Source of the DNA: Polytrichum commune
Taxonomy: Eukaryota > Streptophyta > Polytrichopsida > Polytrichales > Polytrichaceae
Direction of reading: 5' to 3'
NCBI GenBank assembly: GCA_950295325.1
Contig: OX485809.1
Span: 13,888,001-13,952,000 of the forward strand
Length of the DNA: 64,000 nt
This document shows positions 1-12,404 of the stretch, one piece after another. Positions within the stretch are counted from its first letter, which is position 1, and each line of letters opens with the position of its first letter. The position numbers and the translations under genes were made by a program. Below the pieces are notes generated by a model that saw only the letters and a program-made list of their open reading frames with translations, did not search any database and had not been told where the DNA came from.

Positions 1-86
1 GTCCCCCACCTTTTGGGAACAATGGGGACCGTTGGGGAACACCACCACCGCCACCACCACCATCACTATGTTGTCCTTGTATATAG
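1..86. repeat. Left arm of a 19-kb-spaced inverted repeat
   Basis: Bases 1-43 are the exact reverse complement of 19,381-19,423. The match continues through a CCA/CAC microsatellite and the segment ACTATGTTGTCCTTGTATAT to about base 86. Similarity fades after that. The repeat probably extends beyond the left edge of the window. Confidence 0.85.
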
Positions 87-1489
87 ATTCTCAAGTTCCA
101 CACTTCTATGTGCCCATAGGGCCAATGAAGAATGACAACTTTGCTACCAACATTGGTATTTGACAACCATTTGGCGGACATTTTTCGTACTATGGTGGTG
201 TCATCACCTCGGAACATGTGATTGCTTTAACCTTTAACTCCCCAAGCAACCTTTTCATGGTTGATGGATGATTTATGCCCTACATTAATCCCATCTTGCT
301 CGTTCATTTGAGATCAAAAGTACGATGAACATCAAGTCAACATGATATCTACCCATACACATTTGGCTTGTGCAATTTGGAGAAGATTAGAATGCGTAAA
401 ATATTTCAACACAGTAAGTGATCATGTTCTGTTGTGTTGGGAGCTCATGTAAGGGTGTTGACTCCAATCAATGGTTGCCATTTCACTAAAATTATTGCTT
501 GAACATTAGTGGTGCTAATTTTGGTAAAAGTGTATTTCTAGGGTTCCTGTAAATGTAACCTTCATGCTAACATCAGTCGGTTGCTTTAACTTTTGGACAC
601 TCTTTGATTCACGAGGACTTCTTTGCATATAGGTAGTAAGAAATATGGGTCAATTCACATACTCCAATTGCAACGTGGCTAAACCATCATGTTAAACATA
701 TTTTGACTTAAGAAATTTTGGAGGTGCTCAAGTATTGAGTTCTTCCCATCTACTAAGTGGATCACGCGAGCATTTTACTTGATTTCCATGCAAATTCGAT
801 TGGTCAAAGGTCTTTCATTGGGGATAGAATATGGCATTTCCATGTGCACTCCTTCCTTCAAGTCTTGTAATATGTATATGTATAGGACAATTCATGAACA
901 TTTCCCTAAAAATAGCTCATCTCCCATGTTTCAAGAGCATATTGATTTAGCCCACTTCAAGCTCATGACTTGTCCATGTAATATCCACAATCAACATTGA
1001 GTGAAATGCACTCAAAACAACCCTTTCATAGGCTTGGGAAGTTGAGCTATGACTTGGGCATGATTTGTGTGAATGGGAGTATATATATATATATAATTGG
1101 AGCCTCAACTTATGAAGTTGTTTTACATATAAAAATGGACATTGTTCGGGTTTGCATGGAAGCAAAGTCAAGCACTTGACATTACGAACCATGCATGCTC
1201 ATTGAGTATCTTTGCTTCATGTCTCAACTTTCAATCACACTATTTTTTTTAAATAATTTTTTTTAAAGAGTGATCTTGATTAAAAGTATCACAACGGATT
1301 ATTTTGGTTACTACAATGGGGGAGCATCACCCTAAAACAACTCATCAATGTTATTTGGGGGTGGAGTTTCTAGCCAACTAACTCTTAAAATAAGCATCAA
1401 ACATTTAGGTCATTTTTTTTACCGCATACCAAAATCGAATTGACTTGAATGCACGGAGTATCAAATTTGGTGTGAGTGTGTGTAACTTA
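87..1489. other. Intergenic, no gene recognised
   Basis: AT-rich sequence with only short open frames of no recognisable content. It holds a short (AT)n run near 1,080-1,096 and T/A homopolymers near 1,245-1,265. I see nothing that supports a gene. Confidence 0.6.
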
Positions 1490-2069
1490 GGGGTTGTTTA
1501 CACCATGGACCATGAGGTCATCCTAAGGTCCTGTAAAAATTGTGATTGGTTGTTGAGCTCGTCCCGGGACCACTTCGGGTTACACTAAGGAAAAAAATGT
1601 TAGAGTGACCATGGAGTTCGAAGTCCCCAAAGAACATATTTCAAGGTCTACATTATCCACTGACATGGTCCAACAAGTTTTGGGTGGGAGAGGCTAAAGA
1701 GGTGCTCTACTAGAAGAAAGTAGGGCCCATGGCAAAGAAATGACGTTATAATAATGTTTTGATGAATTTTTTTTAGGGGAAGAGAAGACGAATACGAAAA
1801 AAGGACAAGAGAATGGTCAAACCTCGAGTTTTTTGTTCCTTCCAAAATTGCCCTTTTTGGGCATATTTTAAACAAATTAGCACACTCACTTTTGGGTGCA
1901 TGGTCATTCCTCTTGGTCCACATTCGGTCTACACCTAGTGAGGGGCCCAAAGACTTTGTAAATTGGTTTTTATAAGTAATCGGACCATGAATGTTGGACC
2001 ATGAAGTCGGACCATGGAAAAGGGCCATCTTCCAAGGTCCGATTTCATAGTCCATTGTGTAAACCGGCC
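1490..2069. mobile_element. MITE, GGGCCGGTTTACAC family, copy A
   Basis: The left end reads GGGGTTGTTTACACCATGGA. The right end, read inward on the minus strand, begins AGGGCCGGTTTACACAATGG, so the 0.58-kb segment has terminal inverted repeats. Internal phrases (ACACTAAGGAAAAAA, GGTCCCCAAAG-like, ACACCTAGTGAGGGGCCCAA) recur in the copy at 5.4-6.5 kb. It has no coding capacity. The ends resemble non-autonomous PIF/Harbinger or hAT elements, but I could not find a clean target duplication, so the superfamily is open. Confidence 0.7.
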
Positions 2070-5000
2070 CTCGCTGATCTACTTATATAATAGACAGAAA
2101 ATGACAAAAATGAAGGGCAATTCAAAAGGATGGCAATTTGCATCTTGTTATAAATGGGAATGTTGTAGTGTGGTTGGAGCTTAAGAAGTGCATTGCAAAT
2201 TCACAAGTCCAATAAAGTAATTGCTCACAACCCGGGGGTTGCGACCCATGTTTAACTTTTGAAATCATGTGCATTCAAAGGGTCATTTGACCCCCCCTCC
2301 CTTTTCTCCACAAAGCTCATGGAATGGAATGGAATAAAATCTACACATGCATGTAAGTGTGGGAGAAATAAGTGCAATATATGCACATCCAACAACAAAA
2401 TCAATGGAATAAAGGGCATAGGTTAAGTATATGGCAATTATGTAAGAGGGTAATGGTATCCCCTTTCATGTGCATAACGGACAAAGACTAATTTCTATTC
2501 CTAGAGCCGTTAAAAGTATTTTACTTGTTCAAAATTGATGTTTGTAGAGACTTAGAATTAGTCTACCATCAAGTGACCAATATTCATGGACAATTTCCCA
2601 TTTGATATCCAACTGAAATCCTTTATGTCCAAGCTTTATCGTCTATTTGTCATCCGTCCCCCAATCCTTTTAAACAATTGTCTAAAAGCCCTACCCCACC
2701 CTACCATAATGTTGATTTCTTAAGGAGGTACTTTGAGCCTCTTCCGTCTGTCTATATCTTTTATTTTTACAATATGTATAGGCTGCATATATGTTGTACA
2801 TCGTCATTCTAATAAAACCCCCTCCTATGTACTAACTCACTTGGTTTAATTGCATCATTGTAGTGTAACTAATCTCACATGCATAAAGTGCACTTCAAAG
2901 ATTGCATAAGGATTCAACATAACAAAAGTGAAGAAATACTCATTATTTGGACAATTTTTTTGAAGCTTGTAGAATTTCTCTAAGAAAATAAAACTATTTT
3001 CGCCAATGGATGCTTTGCAAAAATCGACTATTTTTATGTATTTCAAAGATTGATTTTCTTCATGTATTGTGGATCGTAGTTAGGTTTTCATGACTTGGAT
3101 TAAAACAACAAGAACCTAGGGTGTTGTGCGACTAATTTTGGGTAGCTTGACAATCATATGTCGGCCCTACTTGTAAAAGCACTCGTGCTCTAGCTTTGGG
3201 TTTTCCATAGTGTTTGGCCCCTGCCTTGACATTTTACAAATAACTCTAATATGTTGCCATTATATCCAAACCAAAATATTCACATTCCATCGTGCTTAAA
3301 ATATTATTTTCAATACAAGGTGCTAGATTAAAACTATAAATAGGATTTTCAATCAACATCCTTAAAGTCCTCTAAAAGGCATACTATGTATGTAGAGGAT
3401 TTCAACTCCCCTCTCTTTGCATTTAATGCTTATGATTGGGAACCCTCCTCCTCTCAAATGATTCTCCCATGTAAAATAATGGCATGATATGACAAGGAAA
3501 ATGGGAGGCACCACACATGCGACTTGATGGAGTAAACTTCTTGTCAATACCATGCATTAGACCACGGTCGCATAACACATACGTACTTCAAACCCTTGTC
3601 CTATGAGAAAATGGCATAATAAAGTAGGGAATTGGAGGGTACAACATAATCTCCTTCATATAAAGTTATACACTTTAATGTTGTGCATTTAATTTGGTCA
3701 TGATCGCATTCTATCAGCCTAAGATCACATGGGTATACTAAACCTTCGCTCGAATATGAAATTATGGCACAATATGATGAGGTTGGGAGCTACAACATAT
3801 CCCATCACATTCCACCATGCTAATATAATGTACCAAAACATCTAGCCTTACAAAGGTAATGTAAATTAATTAAGTCTCCTATGTAAGCACTTGATTGATA
3901 TGAAGAGGAAGCAAAAGCTACAACATGTCTCATATGATGGAATACTCTCTTCTTCATTGTAGTGTATTTCATCAAGGTAAATTACATACACGGGGAGGTC
4001 ACTTCATTGTCAAGTTGACACCACGTGCGGACAAAGTTTGCTACCCCTATATTACATGCCATATATAATTTTAAAATTTATGATATTTTTTCTTCATATA
4101 CATAACCATTGATAGTATCTTTTGTATACTTTTTTGAAATTTTTAGTCATCTTTATTTTTTTTAGTAATTGTTTTAGTTCAATTTTGTGTCATTCTAGTT
4201 AGAAATGGTATGTTTTATAAAAAAAACAAATCATCAAATTTAGTTACCACTTTTAACTATGTCATAGGTACTGTGTATATCTACTCATGAAAAAATTTTG
4301 ATAAAATTTTGACCCATTTTGGTGGTGCAACTTACCAAAAGAAGATTTTTTTTGGCCGCACGTGGTGTTCAACTTGACAATGGAGTGATCTACCCGTGAT
4401 TACATAGTATTGTTCAACTTTGGAAAGAACACATATTTACACCAAGCCTTGTGTTGGATTAACTTATGGTAGGATATAATAAAGATATGGGGTTTTCAAA
4501 CATCCCATCACATTCCACATTCAACACAATGTCTTCGCACATTTTAATAATGTATAGCATCATCAAGCCATAGAAAAACAAAATTTTGCACAATGTATTC
4601 TCTCATATAAATATTAAAAAATTCATGATAAGAAAATGGGAGCCACAACACATTATGGCAAGGAAAAATGTACTTCAACCTATTAGAATAAACAAATATC
4701 TACGCCAAGAAACACCTTTGCATACTACTTCTTGCCTCTATGTTGGACGAATGGGGCATGTTTGTATGCACTCATTCCCTCTCTTCACTAAATAATACTC
4801 TCCCGCATTCCTTATTTTATCCTTGTCAAAGGAAAGTGTCATTTGATGCCTTGCCCCCACTCCCAAAAAAAAAAAAAAAAAAAAAAGTTGCAAAATTAGC
4901 TTGAAGACTTTGTATCAGTCATGGCGAAGTCATTTGAGATGAATCAAGAACAAACTTAGAAGGGGCGGGGGGGTCAAGTCTTGATGTTGGATGGATGAGA

Positions 5001-5404
5001 AGTAAGCTCGTATGCATTAATCCCCTCTTGGGTTCTTTGGTACCATTATTGATGTTGCAATAGATAATGCTTGAAGATCATGGTATTCCACGAATCATGG
5101 CCCGCCCAACAATAGGAGGCTAAAGCCATGGCCATTGTTCATGAATTGCCATATTCCAAGGGCGCAATCAAGTGTAAATTAAGTCCTAGATTAGATATTA
5201 GCCCTTGAATGAGTGCCAAGATCTATGGTTCATATGCTATTATGTTTGAAGTCCCACCGTGGATCACCGTTGGAAATTTACGTAGTGTAAGGGGGCCACT
5301 CGTACCAAAGAGAAGTATGACCTAGGCTTTACAATTGCATATGGATACCTATGCGCATTCATATAGAGAAGCCTTGGTAGAAATCCTTGCGTTGCGTGGG
5401 AGGT
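2070..5404. other. Intergenic, no gene recognised
   Basis: More than 3 kb of AT-rich sequence without a convincing open frame. It contains a 20-plus-base poly-A tract at about 4,864-4,886, which could be the tail of an old retroposed sequence, and several repeated phrases of the type ACAACATATCCCATCACATTCC. No RNA gene is visible. Confidence 0.6.
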
Positions 5405-6520
5405 TGTTAAGGGCCGGTTTACACTATGGACCATGAAGTTGGACCAGGGCTCTGCAAGGCAACTGATTGGCTATTGAAGTTGTCCCATGTTATCTTCGGT
5501 TTACACTAAGGAAAAAATGGCAAAGGGACCATGAAGGTTGAGGTCCCCAAAGTATAATTTTTGAGCCCTAATAAATGCTTTGACATGGTCCAACCGGTTT
5601 TGGGGTGAGAGAGGCAAGAAGTTATATGATAGGAAAAGGCAAGGGCACAAATCAGAGAAATGCCATTTCATGAACTTTTTAATAAATCTACCTTCTATGT
5701 GCCTTAATCATATCATAGCCCATAAGACATATCAACATTACCTTGCCCTACCCCTTAAACCGGCTCACACGTGTTTCACCAAACAACGTGGTACATCTAG
5801 AACTCAAGACTTCAAGTGCAGATTTGTTTTTTTGGTCTACCAACTGCAAGGTTTGGAATTTGGGGCTTGTAATATACCGTTGGAAAGGTCTTGAAAATAC
5901 ATTTCCAGCGGTATATTACACACGACAAAATGTTTAAAAAATACAGTTTCAAAAGAAAAAAAATAAAAAATGTAGTGGTTAAGTGACTGTAGATCAGGGT
6001 GGTCAAAATAAGAGCAATGGGAAATCTTCTAACAATAATAATCAAAGAATTGAAAATCAATGTTGATCAAGGTAGGGTGGTAGCAACATTAAATATGATC
6101 AAACACTAAATATCCTATTTAGTGTAGTGACAACACAAGCTACATGTCACATGTAAATTACATGGAACATGTACAAATGAAATTTCTCATTTTTTTTTTG
6201 TAAAAATTGTTGTGAGAAGATTTGGAAGCCACATTTTTGATATATTTAACAAGAAGTGAAGACAAGTGAAGCCCAAGAGAAGACAAGAGAATGATCATAC
6301 TTGAATTTTTTTCTCTCAAAATTGCCCTTTTTGGACATGTATTAAAAAAACCAACACCTCTACTTTTTGGTGCGTGGTCATTCTTCTTGGTTCATATTCG
6401 GTTTACACCTAGTGAGGGGCCCAAGACTCTCAAAAGCATTTTTTTTATGGAAGTCGGAGCATGGACAAAGGCCATCATCTTCCATGGTCCGACTTCATGG
6501 TCCATAGGGTAAACTGGCCC
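5405..6520. mobile_element. MITE, GGGCCGGTTTACAC family, copy B (enlarged)
   Basis: It begins AGGGCCGGTTTACACTATGG at about 5,411. It ends with ATGGTCCATAGGGTAAACTG followed by GCCC at about 6,520, the inverted form of the start. The outer parts match the MITE at 1,490-2,069. The middle (roughly 5,640-6,240) is extra and carries a separate hairpin and an ACACTAAATATCC..TATTTAGTGT motif, so another small element probably inserted into it. Confidence 0.65.
5868..5920. repeat. Hairpin with 19-bp arms
   Basis: 5,868-5,886 (TGTAATATACCGTTGGAAA) is the reverse complement of 5,902-5,920 with one mismatch, separated by 15 bases. It lies inside the enlarged MITE copy and is probably the end structure of a nested foldback element. 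Confidence 0.7.
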
Positions 6521-9500
6521 ATAGTAAGGACCAGGTGGTACCGAACTACCGACAGATGAAACACGTGCGGGAAGCGGAGACGGGCGGCTGGGGGGGCGTG
6601 CAGAGGATGCGTGAGGCATCTTCTCATCTCCTCACTCCAATTCTCTACCTCCTCGATCTACTGCCTATTTATACTTACCGCTGAATCGTGCTTTTCACTC
6701 ATCGCAATCTGCACACATACTCCTCTCAACAGCACCTTACTCTCCACAATCGCTCCTTACACCGCCTGCTGGATTTGGACTGCTCTACAACTGAGTCTCT
6801 CTCTCTCTCACTCTCTCTACACTCTGCTACTTTGACACTGGAGACGGATTCCTTTGGATTTGCCGGCCTCCACGGTGTTGCGGATTCTTTTGAGCTATTG
6901 GTACATAGTCTCAACATTCCACTGGACTTTGCAGCTCTCCTCGTACCTTGTTGGCCATGCTTGGTTACGCCTGGAATGTGAATGGGTTAGCAAGTTTTCG
7001 TCGTTATTGTGATGTTGTGGGGAGATTGAAAAGCTAGAGAATTAAGCTGGATGTCAGGATTTCGGATGGGTCGTAGTTGAAGCCCCTCCCCTTGCAACGA
7101 GTCTCTTTGTGGTCTCTGTCACTTTAGTTGCTATCGATCATAGGTCGTTTCGATCCATCGATGTTTGGACTCTTGGTCGTGATCCTTTTTGTTTTCATCT
7201 CGCGATACCAGACACTTCCTTTTGATCAATTTGTACCTAGCCTCTATGATGTCGCTATTGAAAGGCTTTGTGCTCCCATGAGGTGGTGGTAATGCTGCAC
7301 TTTAGTATTTGGGATTTCAATGTTTCTGGAGAGCATTCCTGGCTGTTCTGATTGCTCTGACAGGTCGTAGAGTCAACACACACTTTCTTTCGGGCCAATT
7401 TGTTTGATGGCTCGCATGTTGTTCTAATGTTGGTCTGCTGTGCGTATTCTGGTTGCACTGGAGCTGGGTGGCGTCTGGCAAGGGGATAATGCTGGTCGTG
7501 CTTGATTTGATCGTCAACGCTTAGCTTGCACCGAATGTTGTGATGTAGGGAAAGAAGTTGTTGGATGTGGATGGCTGGTCCATAACCAGGGTTTTTGTGT
7601 TGGGCCCTGCCATTGCAATTAGCGTCTTTGTTATCCCTATGTCACTTTAAGCCTCTCATGTGTGGCCCCCTAGTGTTGCTACCATAGGTCATGTTCAGGC
7701 AGCGATGTCCATCTTTCTGGAACCTCGGTACAAGACAGGTCTGACGGCCTCCATGTTGTTACCATATCTGTGCATTTGGTGCTTGGGTTTGGTGCTTGGG
7801 TTCACTGCACTATACACTGCAGGATGGGTTTGCGTTCTCCTCGTGTAACCGTGCTGGTGGTGCTTAGTCTCATTCCTAGGGTTCGCCTGCAAATCTACGA
7901 GATTCGAAATTGTGCCGGAGGAAAGGGAGCCGATAGATGTGGACGGCCCGGGGATATCCGTTGTAGTTAGCGTCTTCGGTGTTGGTGTTGTCAATTACTT
8001 TCTTTAGCTACCATCGGCAAATAAACCTCCCAACATCCATAATTCGTTGTGATGCAACGAATACGTAGTTTTTTTGATTATGGCATTCTTTTTTTCCTGG
8101 TTGAGTTTTTTTGTAGCAACTTGTAGAACCAGCCAAATTCTTGCAGTGCACACATATTAGTGTATTGCTATGTCCTTTAATAGGAGTTTCTTTGAGCTCA
8201 AACGCCTTGGAGTATCCCCGAAGCATCTGCTTCCACTTTTATTGAATATTTTGGGTAGGGTAAGGCTTCGCGATTGAGTTTGTAAAAAAACGGAATTGGG
8301 TCAACTTATTTGACAGAAGTTTGTTCAAGTACTCTTCCTTCGCGTTTCCCAGATCTGTTGGACTCTCTGGATATGTGTGGCCTGCTATATATGTAACTAG
8401 TTAAGTCCTTTGATAGTAACCAAGTTAAGAATTGGTGTGTGCACAGGTGTTGTTCCAGTGAGTGACGAGCAAAAAGGAATAAGTTACGCTCCACATTACG
8501 AGAAGATCAGTTGCATGAGCGTTGTATGCATATGGAATTGGCTTCCGGTGCAGGGTTTCTCCAGTCGTGCTTTGTGCAGCGTGCGAAGGTTCGAAATACG
8601 GCCTGACATCGAAGTCATCCACTTAGCTCCTCTCATTTGGAACTTTCGTCGAGCGTTTGCACTATCCATTGAACCCGAGGCCGCCTTTCCTGCTTGAAGA
8701 AATCTTTGAGAGGAGTTCCACATACGAGCATTTTGTTGAAAGACATCACATCAGTGTACTCAACTTACTGCGCCATGACTGAACACACTAAGCACGTGGC
8801 CGTGCTCCCTAGGAGAGGGGACGTGCTCCGTAATGTCGTCGTTTCCGTCGGAGACGATATAAACAACATCTACAATGCTATATGTAAGAGGACCGGACAT
8901 CCTCATCACGACCCAGCTGCCAAGTGTAGCTGCTTAGCTAATCCTCCTAAGTAATGGAAGGCACTCAAGGTAGAATGCTGCAGAAGAGACCCCAATCTCT
9001 CTCCGCCCTTAGTTGTTCAAGGGTTGAGCGCGCGCATATTTGTATTTTTACAGTAAACAACGAGAAGGTAGAAGGTGAGCAATACTAGGGAGGTGGTGAT
9101 GGCGAGAGTAAAAGCTTCCAAGATGCGGCAACCAAAAGAGCCGGCAGGCGAAGAGGGACGGGCTTCCGGCGGCGGCACTTATTCTAACTGTTCTTGCACC
9201 GAGGACAATGGCAATTGCAAGAATCTGTTATGTATTGAAGTTGACCCCACATGTTTGGATTTGTGTGGTAAACAATGAACACGTAGAAGGCGAGCGGCGG
9301 AAATCAAAGAAACGGTGGGCGAAGAGGGTCTGCAGCACAATGTCGATTTTGAGATTTCGCAAGAGCGTGTCTGTTGTAGAATATTGCATGATAACGAACA
9401 CATCTAGCAGCGATGTGGCTGTAATCAATGTTATGCATTACCTGTTTAGGATTAAGCTAGTCACTCCACGTGAACTGGACTACAATATTTGTCGTCAGAT

Positions 9501-9535
9501 TGTTCATAGTGAATGTTGTAGCTAGTACTAATTCC
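6521..9535 (+). other. Possible transcribed locus, product unknown
   Basis: This stretch is less AT-rich and freer of repeats than its surroundings. A TATA-like TATTTATA at 6,666-6,673 is followed by a long pyrimidine-rich stretch (CTCTCTCTCT near 6,797-6,825), as in a plant-type 5-prime leader. Downstream, 8,410-8,696 and 8,694-8,954 carry two adjacent plus-strand open frames of 95 and 86 codons that I do not recognise. The second ends with a small Cys/His-containing tail. Splice signals are not clear enough to join them. It may be the only host-like transcription unit in the window, or simply old sequence. There is no evidence for a function. Confidence 0.2.
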
Positions 9536-9544
9536 CGGGTACTT

Positions 9545-9765
9545 CTGCAGTGGCTTTGGATGCTAGCCCTTGCAATGTAACTTCACTTCATCCGGATGGT
9601 GCATCATATGCACAGAGCAGAGGACATGTAATCTAGTGTTGAATAGCTTGCATTGGCTTGGATACCAGCCCTTGCAATGTAATATATAGTTCGTCTGGAT
9701 GCTCCATCACATCATGTGGAGGAGCAAAGCGCATGTAATCTAGTGTTGAATAGCTCGTAGTGAAC
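9545..9765. repeat. Two-unit tandem duplication, about 103 bp each
   Basis: The phrase GCTAGCCCTTGCAATGTAA (about 9,560) recurs as ACCAGCCCTTGCAATGTAAT (about 9,663). Both units end with CATGTAATCTAGTGTTGAAT. No coding potential. Confidence 0.7.
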
Positions 9766-11159
9766 CTTGGCGTGTTTCTATCATGATGTAATTAACCAAC
9801 TAGAAACATAAGGCCGTTCCACGGTGCATGACTTCTTTGTATCCATCTCCTGCTTCACATGATGGGAAGACCACTCGGCATGTATGGTTTGATTACGAGA
9901 CCAATATCTCTGCTGTGCTTATGTTGTTGTACGCCGTTTTGCAATATGGATCTTTTGTAGATAATATGTAAACATCTTCAAGCATCTTGAAGTGATCTTT
10001 TGCCGGCTGGCTGCATGCTTGCAGATGAATTCATCAATGGCTATTATGTATGTCTTGGGAAGCATTTACATCTCACTAGACATTTCGACAGATTTGGCAC
10101 TTGAAGAACATGTATTGTTTTCAACTTCCATCAATCTATTCTATTCATTCTTGTAGTCAATCATCTCAAGTTTAACATGAAAAAACCAGCTTTGCATGAT
10201 GAAATTTTGAAGCACTTACTTTAAATTGAACACAAGAGAATGATTCTTTTTCTTTTTCTTTTTTGAACCATATGAAATGAAATGAAATTTGATTTTAATG
10301 TGTGGGAAGCCAAAAAGGCTAATGGCATGGGACTGTAAGTACATTAGGATGGTTTCAAACTAGGTAATCCCCTAGAGTGGTGGAGTGCGGTAGCTTCAGT
10401 GAGATAGATGTCACGTGAGTTCACATCGGGGGCTAAGTCGCGTCAAATAAGGAATAAATGGACTCCATTAGGAGTCCATGTGTGTTTGGATGAGTGATGA
10501 ACTCCATTGGGAGTCCTAGTTAGTTGTTCATCCACTTCATGGATGAAATCCACATAGGCGGGAGGTTATGTGGAGAGGAAGACATCTTGACTTGCCATTG
10601 TTGTCAAGTCAAGTCTTGTGAGTGTGTTTTGAGAGAGAGAGAGCTTGTTGTTGCTATCTTATGGCTATGGTGTAGTAGATCATGAGTAAAGCCTTTGCAT
10701 TCTTTCTCCATCACTTGCACTCTTGGATTCTCCCTTCGTGGAGTGAGAGATAGCTTGACTCTTGTGTGTGAATTTCAGAGTTTTTTAAGCTTTGTAAGGA
10801 GACTTCTTAGTTTCTTAAGCTTGGAGAGAGAAACCCTCATACTTGACAACAATGGCTTATTTTTGCATTTTTGGTTGTATTTCGGAGCTAGAATGGCCCA
10901 GTAGTAAGAACAAATGAGTGATACAAGTGTATGAAAGCTTAGTTTGCAATTCCTTGCAACCCTCAAGAAGATTTTGAGAGAAATCTCCGCATTTCTCTTT
11001 TGGTGTCTCTTTGTGTTTTCTTCAATTGTTGATGGTTGAATCTTGAGACCAAATGGAATCTCAAGTCACATCTTTCTTGCTTGCAAATTGTGGAAGCAAA
11101 GTTTAATTTTTTTTTAAAACAAACACAAAACAAAATAAAAACATCCGACTTGTTTTTTA
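9766..11159 (+). other. Non-coding; part may be LTR or leader of the retroelement downstream
   Basis: No supported open frame. From about 10,380 the sequence changes style: a twofold GACTCCATTNGGAGTCC palindrome-like motif (10,470-10,520), a GAGAGAGAGAG run at 10,632, and short stem motifs, followed by the retroelement leader. It is reminiscent of an LTR plus untranslated leader, but I found no second copy in the window, no clear TG..CA ends and no primer site. Confidence 0.25.
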
Positions 11160-11305
11160 TTTTTTATTGAGCTCCGGACGGATCCGGAGCTCACCGGACC
11201 CTCCTGGAGCTCCTGGAGCTCCTAGCAGAGCCAGGGGCAGGCGGCGCAGGCCTGGCCCCACGGGCGGGCGGGCGCCAGCCAGGCCCTGGTAGGGGCCCAG
11301 GTAAG
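11160..11305. repeat. GC-rich island with strong palindromes
   Basis: About 140 bases of very high GC content inside AT-rich DNA. It opens with GAGCTCCGGA, then CGGA, then TCCGGAGCTC, a near-perfect hairpin. It continues with GGAGCTCCTGGAGCTCC repeats and GGGCGGGCGGGCG. Flanks on both sides are T/A-rich homopolymers. It may be a structured part of the retroelement leader. Confidence 0.6.
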
Positions 11306-11554
11306 CCCTTTTCTTTATATTTTTATATTTTTATATTTTTTGTTTTTGTTTTGTTTTCCAACATTACTTTTACCAAATTTGTTTTACAATTACTTTTCAC
11401 CTTTTTAATTTTTTTTAATTTTTTTAATTTTTACTTTCACCTTTCAAACTTGGCATTTAATTCTCACAAACTTTGAGGTTCAAATTTGGGGGCATACTAG
11501 CTCTAATTGGAGTGAAATTTGAGCCTATCTTGTGTGAAATTTGCCAAGGAATCC

Positions 11555-11880
11555 GGCTGGGCCTAAGGCCAACCAGCTGAGTTGCTGGACTAAGGGAGGA
11601 TTTAACTGCTGATGGCTTCGGCTGGGCCTAAGGCCAACAACCAGCTGAGCTGCTGGACTAAGCGAAGATTTAACTGCTGGAGGGATTTGGCTGGGCCTAA
11701 GGCCAACCAGCTGAGCTGCTGGGCTAAGGGAGGATTTAATTGTTGAGGGATTCGGCTGGGCCTAAGGCCACCAACCAGCTTAGCTGCTGGACTAGGCAAA
11801 GATTTAACTGCTGGAGGGATTCGGCTGGCCTAAGGCTAACCAGCTTGGCTGCGGTTAGATAATTTGGCTTGGTCCTAAGT
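11555..11880. repeat. Minisatellite, five units of 65-69 bp
   Basis: Units begin GGCTGGGCCTAAGGCCAACC at about 11,555, 11,620, 11,689, 11,754 and 11,823 (spacings 65, 69, 65, 69). Each has CAGCTGAGCTGCTGGACTA and GATTTAACTGCTG. The array lies just upstream of the Gag region, probably within the element's untranslated leader. A different minisatellite sits beside the LTR-like leader at 35.6 kb. Confidence 0.85.
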
Positions 11881-12404
11881 ATTTCATTAGCTCTAATTAG
11901 TTAAACTACTAGGGGGGTGGTAGTTAGGATAATCCTTTTAGGATTGATAGACATGATAGATTATTGCATGCCATCTTGGTTTTAGGTAGAGCTGGATTTA
12001 CTAGGAAAGTAGACGTGTGTGGGACTTTCAAATGTGTGGATGGTTACCCATTGAAGCAAGTGTTTCTAAACACTCGTACCTTTGGTTGGAATATAATACG
12101 TGCACCATCAATGGGAACTGTGGAGGATCCTAGCAGGGACAAGATTAAGGAAGTAAAAATCAAGAAGTCTAGAGGGATCTCTTTAAGGGCATGCGTGGCC
12201 AAGGCCGCGGGTTGGACCCTTGAAAAATCGAATTCCACTACGAGCAATGATGCTCACAATAATAAAGCAAAGGAGTTAAGATGAAGTTAGTGCCTTGAAC
12301 ATGAGAACCATATAGCAATTCATGTTATGGTATTAGGAATTGAATGTGATTCTCAAAGCCATCACCCGGACTAGGACGCTTAAGGGTGGTGGATTTCTCC
12401 TCAC

